This document shows, piece by piece, positions 36,635-42,575 of a DNA stretch of 64,000 nucleotides. A program made the translations under genes and the position numbers. Source of the DNA: Pseudoalteromonas xiamenensis (GTDB taxonomy: Bacteria > Pseudomonadota > Gammaproteobacteria > Enterobacterales > Alteromonadaceae); assembly GCF_030994125.1 (NCBI RefSeq), contig NZ_CP099917.1, positions 2,136,501 through 2,200,500 of the forward strand, written 5' to 3'. Within the stretch, counting starts at the first letter, position 1. The number at the start of each line of letters is the position of its first letter. Under the pieces are notes generated by a model that was not told the origin of the DNA, made no database searches, and was given only the letters and a program-made list of their open reading frames with translations.

Positions 36635-36763
36635 TTAGTTAGCAAACTCAGGGATTGTTCTGTCAAAATCACATCCATGGATAGTAGGAGGACACCCACC
36701 TGCTACTTTGCCTAATACAGAATCATTGTTCAGTTCTTTTAGATTTAGTTTCTTAAGTTTCAT
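36635..36763 (-). CDS. CPPT-family GG-leader peptide precursor (copy 2)
   Basis: 42 residues: leader MKLKKLNLKELNNDS... ending KVAGG, core CPPTIHGCDFDRTIPEFAN. Both Cys, the Pro pair and the DRT motif are shared with copy 1, while other positions vary. This suggests selection on a disulfide or thioether loop. AAGGAAAAC precedes the ATG. Confidence 0.75.
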   Translation of the reverse strand: MKLKKLNLKELNNDSVLGKVAGGCPPTIHGCDFDRTIPEFAN

Positions 36764-36780
36764 CTTGTTTTCCTTATGAA

Positions 36781-36933
36781 TTAGAATGCGATTTGTTCTA
36801 TCGTTTTTTGGCTATGGCAACCGCGATACATTGTTGGATCGGTGTGTGTACCACCCGCAACTTTTTCCGTTAATGAATCAGAGAATTGCTTACCAGATAA
36901 ACCCTTCATTACTTTTTTATTTAACTTAATCAT
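36781..36933 (-). CDS. GG-leader peptide precursor with His/Thr-rich core
   Basis: 50 residues: basic leader of 28 residues (MIKLNKKVMKGLSG...) ending EKVAGG, core THTDPTMYRGCHSQKTIEQI (then AF). One Cys, three Thr and one Ser would allow a lanthionine ring. AAAGGT precedes the ATG. Confidence 0.75.
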   Translation of the reverse strand: MIKLNKKVMKGLSGKQFSDSLTEKVAGGTHTDPTMYRGCHSQKTIEQIAF

Positions 36934-36944
36934 TTAATGACCTT

Positions 36945-37037
36945 TTATTTTTTAATTAGATCGATCAAGTGTGGAGGTAGACAGCCACCTTCAGAACGGC
37001 CACCATGAACTAAACTTACATTTTCAATATTCAACAT
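36945..37037 (-). CDS. GG-leader peptide precursor, very short leader
   Basis: 30 residues: leader MLNIENVSLVHGG (13), core RSEGGCLPPHLIDLIKK. It contains a second GG just before the Cys and a CxPP motif echoing the CPPT pair. GAGG precedes the ATG. Confidence 0.7.
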   Translation of the reverse strand: MLNIENVSLVHGGRSEGGCLPPHLIDLIKK

Positions 37038-37057
37038 AAAAACCTCTTTATATAAAA

Positions 37058-37198
37058 TTAAAGCGCTGCCAGTGTGCAGACACTTTGGCATGAATTTTCA
37101 ATAATATCGTTTGGTCTAGCTACACCAGCCCCAACGACTTTTGATGCCTCATTGTTCGATAAATTTTTAATCGATTTTTTGCTAACTTTTAACTTCAT
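37058..37198 (-). CDS. GA-leader peptide precursor
   Basis: 46 residues: basic leader (MKLKVSKKSIKNLSNNEASK) ending VVGA, core GVARPNDIIENSCQSVCTL (then AAL). Gly-Ala replaces Gly-Gly, which C39 peptidases also accept. Two Cys four residues apart, with Ser and Thr. GGAG precedes the ATG. First gene of block II. Confidence 0.72.
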   Translation of the reverse strand: MKLKVSKKSIKNLSNNEASKVVGAGVARPNDIIENSCQSVCTLAAL

Positions 37199-37550
37199 CG
37201 TTATCTCCAACTACATTACACATCGTGTACAAAACACATCGTACAGCCAGAAAATTAGCAACAATTCCTCGATGAGTCAAAAACACAAAAAACCAAAAAT
37301 ACCTTTTTAAATCAATGCGAAATAGTAAAAAGTGATTAATACATATCGCAATAGTAACAATAGAAAATTTTTCATTTTCCATTTCCCTGTACTGAACTTA
37401 CTGATTGATAAGTCAAGTTGGGGTGCGGCGCTCACTTCTATAAGAGGCTGAGCACCAGTAATCAAAAAAAGGATTATAGAAAACCGCTTTTAATCGAACC
37501 GACACCTCAAAAGAAGAAAGAATAAATATAAAAAACACATCTACACCGAC
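37199..37550. promoter_or_regulatory. Promoter-bearing gap upstream of precursor block II
   Basis: AT-rich, without a credible gene. The block II promoter should lie here, with the octanucleotide repeat directly upstream of it. Confidence 0.35.
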
Positions 37551-37790
37551 AGATAAACAGATAAACAGATAAACAGATAAACAGATAAACAGATAAACAG
37601 ATAAACAGATAAACAGATAAACAGATAAACAGATAAACAGATAAACAGATAAACAGATAAACAGATAAACAGATAAACAGATAAACAGATAAACAGATAA
37701 ACAGACAAACAGACAAACAGACAAACAGACAAACAGACAAACAGACAAACAGACAAACAGACAAACAGACAAACAGACAAACAGACAAAT
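37551..37790. repeat. Octanucleotide tandem repeat, about 30 units
   Basis: Nineteen copies of AGATAAAC (37551-37702) are followed by ten copies of AGACAAAC (37703-37782) and one degenerate unit. All three minus-strand frames are open through it and would encode Leu/Val/Cys/Tyr octapeptide repeats, but no ribosome site precedes them, so it is probably non-coding. It lies between the block I terminator and block II. The sharp switch between two unit types suggests expansion of two separate founder units. Confidence 0.95.
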
Positions 37791-37805
37791 TTACAGGCAT
37801 AAAAA

Positions 37806-37825
37806 AAGGAGTGATATCACTCCTT
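37806..37825 (-). terminator. Terminator of precursor block I
   Basis: Perfect 20-bp palindrome AAGGAGTGATATCACTCCTT followed on the minus strand by T-rich sequence. It lies 47 bp after the last gene of block I. Confidence 0.8.
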
Positions 37826-37836
37826 ATTCATCAAAA

Positions 37837-37870
37837 TCTCGCTTATCTTTCCGCCAAAAGAGAAGAGAGA
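37837..37870 (-). other. Diverged conserved-loop hairpin 7
   Basis: Imperfect 14-bp stem (12 pairs) TCTCGCTTATCTTT / AAAGAGAAGAGAGA around loop CCGCCA. The loop resembles the CCGCCAAG element of hairpins 1-6. It lies between the last block I gene and its terminator. Confidence 0.4.
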
Positions 37871-37871
37871 A

Positions 37872-37982
37872 TTAGTCCCATTGATATGTGACTTCTAGTG
37901 ACTCGTTACCTTTGGTGTATTTCACCGTAAAAGAACCAGCACCGTTTACTGCTTGAATGTCGTATTGAGTTAACGTTTTCAT
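37872..37982 (-). CDS. NGAG beta-hairpin peptide precursor, copy 1
   Basis: 36 residues: leader MKTLTQYDIQAVNGA, core GSFTVKYTKGNESLEVTYQW plus a final Asp. Two alternating strands (FTVKY, LEVTYQW) around a KGNE turn predict a beta-hairpin. No Cys. Ribosome site AAGGGG. Confidence 0.8.
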   Translation of the reverse strand: MKTLTQYDIQAVNGAGSFTVKYTKGNESLEVTYQWD

Positions 37983-37993
37983 TGTTTGTCCCC

Positions 37994-38101
37994 TTACCAT
38001 TGATATGTGATTTCTAGTGACTCGTCACCTTTCGTGTATTTCACCGAAAATGAGCCTGCGCCGTTTACTGCTTGAATATCGTATTGAGTTAACGTTTTCA
38101 T
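37994..38101 (-). CDS. NGAG beta-hairpin peptide precursor, copy 2
   Basis: 35 residues: same leader, core GSFSVKYTKGDESLEITYQW, ending in Trp without the final Asp. The C-terminal residues W, Y, I and L occupy positions 1, 3, 5 and 7 from the end. Ribosome site AAGGGG. Confidence 0.8.
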   Translation of the reverse strand: MKTLTQYDIQAVNGAGSFSVKYTKGDESLEITYQW

Positions 38102-38112
38102 TGTTTGTCCCC

Positions 38113-38220
38113 TTACCATTGATATGTGATTTCTAGTGACTCGTCGCCTTTCGTGTATTTCACCGAAAATGAGCCTGCGCCGTTTACTGCTTGAATATCG
38201 TATTGAGTTAACGTTTTCAT
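38113..38220 (-). CDS. NGAG beta-hairpin peptide precursor, copy 3
   Basis: 35 residues, same protein sequence as copy 2 (core GSFSVKYTKGDESLEITYQW), with at least one silent difference (GGC for GGT in the turn). Identical protein with silent change suggests purifying selection or recent duplication. Confidence 0.8.
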   Translation of the reverse strand: MKTLTQYDIQAVNGAGSFSVKYTKGDESLEITYQW

Positions 38221-38231
38221 TGTTTGTCCCC

Positions 38232-38339
38232 TTACCATTGATATGTGATTTCTAGTGACTCGTCACCTTTCGTGTATTTCACCGAAAATGAGCCTGCGCC
38301 GTTTACTGCTTGAATGTCGTATTGAGTTAACGTTTTCAT
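38232..38339 (-). CDS. NGAG beta-hairpin peptide precursor, copy 4
   Basis: 35 residues, same protein as copies 2 and 3, with silent differences (GAC instead of GAT at Asp8). Ribosome site in the 119-bp unit spacer. Confidence 0.8.
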   Translation of the reverse strand: MKTLTQYDIQAVNGAGSFSVKYTKGDESLEITYQW

Positions 38340-38350
38340 TGTCTGTCCCC

Positions 38351-38458
38351 TTACCATTGATATGTGATTTCTAGTGACTCGTCGCCTTTCGTGTATTTCA
38401 CCGAAAATGAGCCTGCACCGTTTACTGCTTGAATGTCGTATTGAGTTAACGTTTTCAT
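38351..38458 (-). CDS. NGAG beta-hairpin peptide precursor, copy 5
   Basis: 35 residues, same protein as copies 2-4. The upstream spacer changes here to the 141-bp type (AGGAGAAATCG before the ATG), marking the junction of the two duplication arrays. Confidence 0.8.
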   Translation of the reverse strand: MKTLTQYDIQAVNGAGSFSVKYTKGDESLEITYQW

Positions 38459-38488
38459 CGATTTCTCCTATTTTTATCTACTTGAGAC

Positions 38489-38599
38489 TCAGTCCCATTG
38501 GTATTTGATTTCTAGTGATTCATTACCTTTGGTGTATTTCACTGTAATTGATCCAGCACCATTTACGGCTTGAATGTCGTTTTGAGTTAACGTTTTCAT
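38489..38599 (-). CDS. NGAG beta-hairpin peptide precursor, copy 6
   Basis: 36 residues: leader MKTLTQNDIQAVNGA, core GSITVKYTKGNESLEIKYQW plus Asp. Second subfamily (Asn7, Ile17, Lys in the last strand). Stop codon TGA, where its neighbours use TAA. Confidence 0.8.
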   Translation of the reverse strand: MKTLTQNDIQAVNGAGSITVKYTKGNESLEIKYQWD

Positions 38600-38629
38600 T
38601 GATTTCTCCTATTTTTATCTACTTGAGAC

Positions 38630-38740
38630 TTAGTCCCATTGGTATTTGATTTCTAGTGACTCATTACCTTTGGTGTATTTCACTGTAATTGATCCAGCAC
38701 CATTTACGGCTTGAATGTCGTTTTGAGTTAACGTTTTCAT
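38630..38740 (-). CDS. NGAG beta-hairpin peptide precursor, copy 7
   Basis: 36 residues, same protein as copy 6. AGGAG precedes the ATG in the 141-bp unit. Confidence 0.8.
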   Translation of the reverse strand: MKTLTQNDIQAVNGAGSITVKYTKGNESLEIKYQWD

Positions 38741-38770
38741 TGATTTCTCCTATTTTTATCTACTTGAGAC

Positions 38771-38881
38771 TTAGTCCCATTGGTATTTGATTTCTAGTGA
38801 TTCATTACCTTTGGTGTATTTCACTGTAATTGAACCAGCACCATTTACGGCTTGAATGTCGTTTTGAGTTAATTGTTTCAT
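38771..38881 (-). CDS. NGAG beta-hairpin peptide precursor, copy 8
   Basis: 36 residues, same core as copies 6 and 7; the leader begins MKQLTQ instead of MKTLTQ. The first gene of the NGAG array in transcription order and the least similar at its 5' end. Confidence 0.8.
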   Translation of the reverse strand: MKQLTQNDIQAVNGAGSITVKYTKGNESLEIKYQWD

Positions 38882-38897
38882 TTTTTGACCTTACAAC

Positions 38898-39014
38898 TTA
38901 GAAACTGATTTGAAATCCAACACCGATAGAACCTGTATCTGCGTTGTATTCCACATAGTAATTAACGCCACCAAAAACATGGCCAAGTAGATTTTTATTA
39001 ATTTCGTTCATCAT
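38898..39014 (-). CDS. GG-leader precursor with beta-signal-like core, copy 1
   Basis: 38 residues (two adjacent ATGs; the second would give 37): leader ending GHVFGG, core VNYYVEYNADTGSIGVGFQI plus SF. The core has two alternating strands and ends in Phe with hydrophobic residues at 3, 5, 7 and 9 from the C-terminus, as in outer-membrane-protein beta-signals. Confidence 0.78.
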   Translation of the reverse strand: MMNEINKNLLGHVFGGVNYYVEYNADTGSIGVGFQISF

Positions 39015-39025
39015 AAAACCTTATA

Positions 39026-39139
39026 TTAGAAGCTAATCTTGAAACCGACACCAATTGTCCGGTTATCCGCGTTGTACTCGATGTAATAATCAACACCGCC
39101 AGAAATCTCACTTAACATAACACCATTAATATCTTTCAT
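39026..39139 (-). CDS. GG-leader precursor with beta-signal-like core, copy 2
   Basis: 37 residues: leader MKDINGVMLSEISGG, core VDYYIEYNADNRTIGVGFKI plus SF. Same spacing and C-terminal rule as its neighbours. No Cys. Confidence 0.78.
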   Translation of the reverse strand: MKDINGVMLSEISGGVDYYIEYNADNRTIGVGFKISF

Positions 39140-39151
39140 AACCACTCCAAA

Positions 39152-39265
39152 TTAAAATCTAATTTTAAAACCAACACCAATTGTTTTATTATCTGCGTTG
39201 TATTCGATGTAATAATCAACACCACCAGCAACCAACGCAACACTTGAGCTATTTAATTCAACCAT
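39152..39265 (-). CDS. GG-leader precursor with beta-signal-like core, copy 3
   Basis: 37 residues: leader MVELNSSSVALVAGG, core VDYYIEYNADNKTIGVGFKI plus RF. The same protein is encoded by the next gene upstream, so the pair is a recent duplication of about 127 bp. Confidence 0.78.
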   Translation of the reverse strand: MVELNSSSVALVAGGVDYYIEYNADNKTIGVGFKIRF

Positions 39266-39278
39266 TTAAAACTCCAAA

Positions 39279-39392
39279 TCAAAATCTAATTTTAAAACCA
39301 ACACCAATTGTTTTATTATCTGCATTGTATTCGATGTAATAATCAACACCACCAGCAACCAACGCAACACTTGAGCTATTCAATTCAACCAT
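39279..39392 (-). CDS. GG-leader precursor with beta-signal-like core, copy 4
   Basis: 37 residues, protein identical to copy 3. It differs by silent changes and by using TGA as stop. Confidence 0.78.
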   Translation of the reverse strand: MVELNSSSVALVAGGVDYYIEYNADNKTIGVGFKIRF

Positions 39393-39406
39393 TTAAAACC
39401 CCCAAA

Positions 39407-39520
39407 TTAAAATCTAACAGTAATACCAAAACCAACCGAACCAGTATCAGCATTATATTCCAAATAATAACCAATGCCGCCATTCACTTCTTTTACACTT
39501 TCTAAACTTAATAAATTCAT
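39407..39520 (-). CDS. GG-leader precursor with beta-signal-like core, copy 5
   Basis: 37 residues: leader MNLLSLESVKEVNGG, core IGYYLEYNADTGSVGFGITV plus RF. The most diverged member, yet it keeps YYxEYNAD, the central Gly pair and the C-terminal Phe rule. Confidence 0.78.
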   Translation of the reverse strand: MNLLSLESVKEVNGGIGYYLEYNADTGSVGFGITVRF

Positions 39521-39529
39521 TTTTAAACC

Positions 39530-39622
39530 TTATTCGCAAAATTGATGTTCAATGATGTCGCAGCTGTTACCTATTGGACTTTGTCCACCTGCAACTCTTT
39601 CTTTAAAAACCAGCTCTATCAT
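39530..39622 (-). CDS. GG-leader peptide precursor, two-Cys type
   Basis: 30 residues: leader MIELVFKERVAGG, core QSPIGNSCDIIEHQFCE with two Cys eight residues apart, acidic. Possible disulfide or lanthionine loop. Confidence 0.7.
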   Translation of the reverse strand: MIELVFKERVAGGQSPIGNSCDIIEHQFCE

Positions 39623-39631
39623 GGCAATCAC

Positions 39632-39724
39632 CTAAAGAATTTTCTCAAATTCAGCAAACTCTTCACCGCAGTATTCGCAATAACTTCCACCAAAAACGTC
39701 TTTCAAATTAAGTAACTCTTTCAT
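39632..39724 (-). CDS. GG-leader peptide precursor, CxxC type
   Basis: 30 residues: leader MKELLNLKDVFGG, core SYCEYCGEEFAEFEKIL. The Cys-x-x-Cys pair and acidic helix-like tail are reminiscent of a half zinc-knuckle. Neighbour of other short acidic Cys peptides. Confidence 0.7.
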   Translation of the reverse strand: MKELLNLKDVFGGSYCEYCGEEFAEFEKIL

Positions 39725-39747
39725 AAAACCCTCTTTTCAAACACTAA

Positions 39748-39843
39748 TTAATTAAAGAAGTCTCGAGGATCGCAAGGGTCATCATATTCACGCCCAGCTC
39801 CACCAAATACATCATTAATTTCAAAGTCATTTAATAAATACAT
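39748..39843 (-). CDS. GG-leader peptide precursor, acidic single-Cys type
   Basis: 31 residues: leader MYLLNDFEINDVFGG, core AGREYDDPCDPRDFFN. The DDPCDPRD motif is strongly acidic around one Cys. No Ser or Thr in the core, so it cannot be a lanthionine substrate on its own. Confidence 0.7.
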   Translation of the reverse strand: MYLLNDFEINDVFGGAGREYDDPCDPRDFFN

Positions 39844-39856
39844 TTTAAATACCTCT

Positions 39857-39955
39857 CTATCGCGTATACTCTTCAATATCTGGACACATAGGCACATCAT
39901 CACCAGATTCACCACCAGACACTTTTTTAAGACTATGTAACGTTAATGCTTTCAT
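39857..39955 (-). CDS. GG-leader peptide precursor, acidic single-Cys type
   Basis: 32 residues: leader MKALTLHSLKKVSGG, core ESGDDVPMCPDIEEYTR with one Cys in a MCPD motif. Similar in style to the preceding gene product. Confidence 0.7.
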   Translation of the reverse strand: MKALTLHSLKKVSGGESGDDVPMCPDIEEYTR

Positions 39956-40059
39956 AACAAACCTTCCATATTAAGAAATTAAAACAAAATAAAATAGACA
40001 GAAAATTAAGATAACAGCAAATTACCGAACAAATTTAAAACTGCCTATTTTAGTATTAT

Positions 40060-40155
40060 CTAGTTTGGAAGCTGATTCCAAAGCTTGGTTTGGTCAAGTT
40101 TTGGATCGTAGTTCTGACCACCAGAAACTAGATTTAATGCTGTTAATTCTTTCAT
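40060..40155 (-). CDS. GG-leader peptide precursor, first gene of block I
   Basis: 31 residues: leader MKELTALNLVSGG, core QNYDPKLDQTKLWNQLPN, Cys-free. AAAGGAAAAATC precedes the ATG. A conserved-loop hairpin lies 100 bp upstream, between it and the transporter stop codon. Confidence 0.7.
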   Translation of the reverse strand: MKELTALNLVSGGQNYDPKLDQTKLWNQLPN

Positions 40156-40254
40156 GATTTTTCCTTTTAAAAATTAGAAACTTAAAAACCAGAAAAGAAA
40201 GCTTAATTAAAAATATAAAGGAGACTTTATCTCGCAACCTTATTACACTTTTTG

Positions 40255-40290
40255 ATTTAAGCTTATCTCCGCCAAGATTTAAGCTTAAAT
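40255..40290 (-). other. Conserved-loop hairpin 6
   Basis: Stem ATTTAAGCTT/AAGCTTAAAT (10 bp) around loop ATCTCCGCCAAGATTT, between the second C39 transporter gene and the first block I precursor gene. The stem is AT-rich, unlike the GC-rich copies, but pairing and loop are kept. Confidence 0.65.
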
Positions 40291-40361
40291 TTAAATTAAC
40301 ACACAAAATTAAAATGTCAACAAATTATATTGTTAATTTTTACATTATATAAATACAAAAA

Positions 40362-42575
40362 TTACACCATTAAAAAATCACCACTAAAACTAGTGTTTTT
40401 ACAAAACTCTTTTTTAATACATAATCTAGGTTTTATCTTATTGGATATTCGCCCGTCTAAATTAGGCCTATCGACATCGATTGCATCACCATACCGAAGT
40501 TCTACAACTCTATCTGCACTGGCAATCGTCTCGGGCCGATGAGCGATGATAATTCGAGTGATATCAAGCCGTTTAACCGCCTCATTTACTGAGCTTTCCA
40601 ATCGTGTATCCAGATTACTCGTTGCTTCATCCATGAACAAAATCTTCGGTTTTCGATATAAGGCTCGAGCAAGCAGTAATCGTTGTATTTGCCCGCCTGA
40701 CAGTGCAGCCCCCATATCACCTACAAGCGAGTTGTAACCCATGGTCATTTTGGCAATGTCGTTGTCAATTGCCGCAATTTTTGCAGCCCATCGAACCCGC
40801 TCCATGTCCATATTAGGGTCAAAGAAGCAGATATTATCCGCGATGGAACCTGAGAGTAGTTGGTCATCTTGCATGACTGCAGCTATCTGTCCTCGGTAAT
40901 GTCCGAGCCCTATTTGTCGGATATCCACACCATCTACAAGTACCTTTCCTGAGTCTGGTTCAAATAAACCCAGCATTATCTTTGCCAGCGTCGTCTTGCC
41001 ACAGCCGGAAGGTCCGATAATGGCAATAGACTCTCCTGCTTTTATTTTTAAATTCAAATTTCGAAATACTGGGTCTTCTTTTTTATTGTATCGATACTGA
41101 ATATTCTGCAATTCAATTTCACCGGACAGTTCTCGACTCTTTACTTTGCTCTCAATATCACTTTCTTTGTCAGAGAGCGAAATATCGGCAAGTCGATTAA
41201 AGTGCAAACTAAGCATTTTAAATTCGATCATTTTCTCAATAAGGCTTGCCATCTTTTCTATAAACTGTCGCTTGTACGCCATAAAAGCGAAAAGCATCCC
41301 AACGGTCAGATCCCCACTCATCACTAAAAGTGCAGCAAAATAAACCACCAACACGTTTTCTAAACCAAAGATCATTTTATTAAATGCTTCGTAGCCAATA
41401 TTTAGATGTCCGACTCGGATCCCTGCGTTTAGGCTGTCTGCAAATTTGTTGTGCCAAACACTTTGTCGCTGTACTTCTCTCCCGAACAACTTGATTGTTT
41501 GAATACCGCGTACGGTTTCCATAAAGTTAGATTGCTCTTTCGCTTGATTGACTATCACTTCTTCCGACATTTGACGAAGTGGTCGATACATGGCAATGCG
41601 AAACACGGCATAAATAGCGGTAGCAATAAGTACAACGACACTTAATTTAGGACTATAAATAAAGATCATCACAAGCGTTGCAATAGCCATCACACCATCA
41701 ATTAACGCTTGGATCACACCGGTTGTAAGTAGTTCTTTCACCTTTTGCAAAGAGCCAAAACGTGAAACCACGTCACCAATGTGACGTTTTTCAAAATATT
41801 GAAGCGGCAGTCGCACTAAATGATGGAATAAGTTTGCACCTAGTTGAATACTCATCAGGTTACCAAAATGCAGCAACAGAATACTACGTACGGCCCCGGT
41901 CACCATTTCAATCATTAACAGCAGCCCAAATCCAAGTGCTAAGATGGCCAACAAATTCTGGTCGTAACTTAGTACCACTTCATCAACTACCAACTGCATA
42001 TAGTAAGGACTTGCTATCGCAAAAACCTGCAACAATAGAGAAAGTAAAAACACTTTGCCCAAGGTTGATTTTAGGCCTGTAACCTTACTCCAAAAGTCAG
42101 ATAGCTTTAAATTGACTCGGGTATCTTCCGATTTAAACTCTTCCGTTGGATTGAGCTCCAATGCAACACCCGTAAAGTGCTTCGAAAACTCTGCCATGGT
42201 GTATTTACGGTAACCAAGGCCAGGATCATGAACTTCAACCGAGTCTCTATTCACTTTTTTAAGTACCACAAAGTGGTTCATATCCCAGTGCAAAATACAG
42301 GGCGTTTTCAACTGAGGAAGATGTTCCATTTCGAGTCTTAACGCTCGAGAACTCAACTTCAGCTTGTCTGCAATTTGCATCAGCTCTTCTAGGTTAGCGC
42401 CTTTGAGTGAGATTTCATGCGCTTGACGCAGCGTAGTAAGATCCGTCTGGTAGCCATGATATGCGGCAACCATAGCTAAACTGGCTAACCCACATTCAGC
42501 CGCTTCGGTTTGAATGATCACTGGCAAACGTTTTTTGCCACTGAATTTAAGCAAGTGCATTGGGTTTTCCATCAT
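40362..42575 (-). CDS. C39-peptidase ABC transporter, copy 2
   Basis: 737 residues, collinear with copy 1. The C39 domain has Cys near 28 (AAECGLASLAMVAAYHGYQ), His near 101 (WDMNHFVVLKK) and Asp near 117 (VHDPGLG). Six membrane helices and an ATPase domain with GPSGCGKTTLA, LSGGQIQR and ILFMDEATSNLD follow. The C-terminus has an extra tail of about 35 residues (DVDRPNLDGRISNKIKPRL...) absent from copy 1. It overlaps the HlyD gene by 4 bp and lies directly upstream of precursor block I, so it is the most likely exporter of those peptides. Confidence 0.95.
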   Translation of the reverse strand: MMENPMHLLKFSGKKRLPVIIQTEAAECGLASLAMVAAYHGYQTDLTTLRQAHEISLKGANLEELMQIADKLKLSSRALRLEMEHLPQLKTPCILHWDMNHFVVLKKVNRDSVEVHDPGLGYRKYTMAEFSKHFTGVALELNPTEEFKSEDTRVNLKLSDFWSKVTGLKSTLGKVFLLSLLLQVFAIASPYYMQLVVDEVVLSYDQNLLAILALGFGLLLMIEMVTGAVRSILLLHFGNLMSIQLGANLFHHLVRLPLQYFEKRHIGDVVSRFGSLQKVKELLTTGVIQALIDGVMAIATLVMIFIYSPKLSVVVLIATAIYAVFRIAMYRPLRQMSEEVIVNQAKEQSNFMETVRGIQTIKLFGREVQRQSVWHNKFADSLNAGIRVGHLNIGYEAFNKMIFGLENVLVVYFAALLVMSGDLTVGMLFAFMAYKRQFIEKMASLIEKMIEFKMLSLHFNRLADISLSDKESDIESKVKSRELSGEIELQNIQYRYNKKEDPVFRNLNLKIKAGESIAIIGPSGCGKTTLAKIMLGLFEPDSGKVLVDGVDIRQIGLGHYRGQIAAVMQDDQLLSGSIADNICFFDPNMDMERVRWAAKIAAIDNDIAKMTMGYNSLVGDMGAALSGGQIQRLLLARALYRKPKILFMDEATSNLDTRLESSVNEAVKRLDITRIIIAHRPETIASADRVVELRYGDAIDVDRPNLDGRISNKIKPRLCIKKEFCKNTSFSGDFLMV

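Larger units (their letters stand above)
37983..38881. repeat. Tandem gene duplication array (119-bp and 141-bp units)
   Basis: The start codons at 37982, 38101, 38220, 38339 and 38458 are exactly 119 bp apart, and those at 38458, 38599, 38740 and 38881 are exactly 141 bp apart. Within each set the units, including spacers, are nearly identical, so the duplications are recent. Each unit carries one peptide gene with its own ribosome site. Confidence 0.9.

Noticed and set aside
37182..37382. 66-codon minus-strand frame overlapping the start of the 37058 precursor
   Set aside because: It overlaps a better-supported precursor in another frame and has no ribosome site or GG motif.
37413..37800. 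Overlapping minus-strand frames encoding Leu/Val/Cys/Tyr octapeptide repeats
   Set aside because: All three frames are open only because the 8-bp repeat contains no stop. The possible starts have no ribosome site and lie next to a terminator. Treated as non-coding repeat DNA.
30538..40290. CRISPR array in the small-gene region
   Set aside because: The repeated elements are peptide genes, hairpins with differing stems and a spacerless octamer repeat. There are no equal-length repeats with unique spacers and no cas genes.
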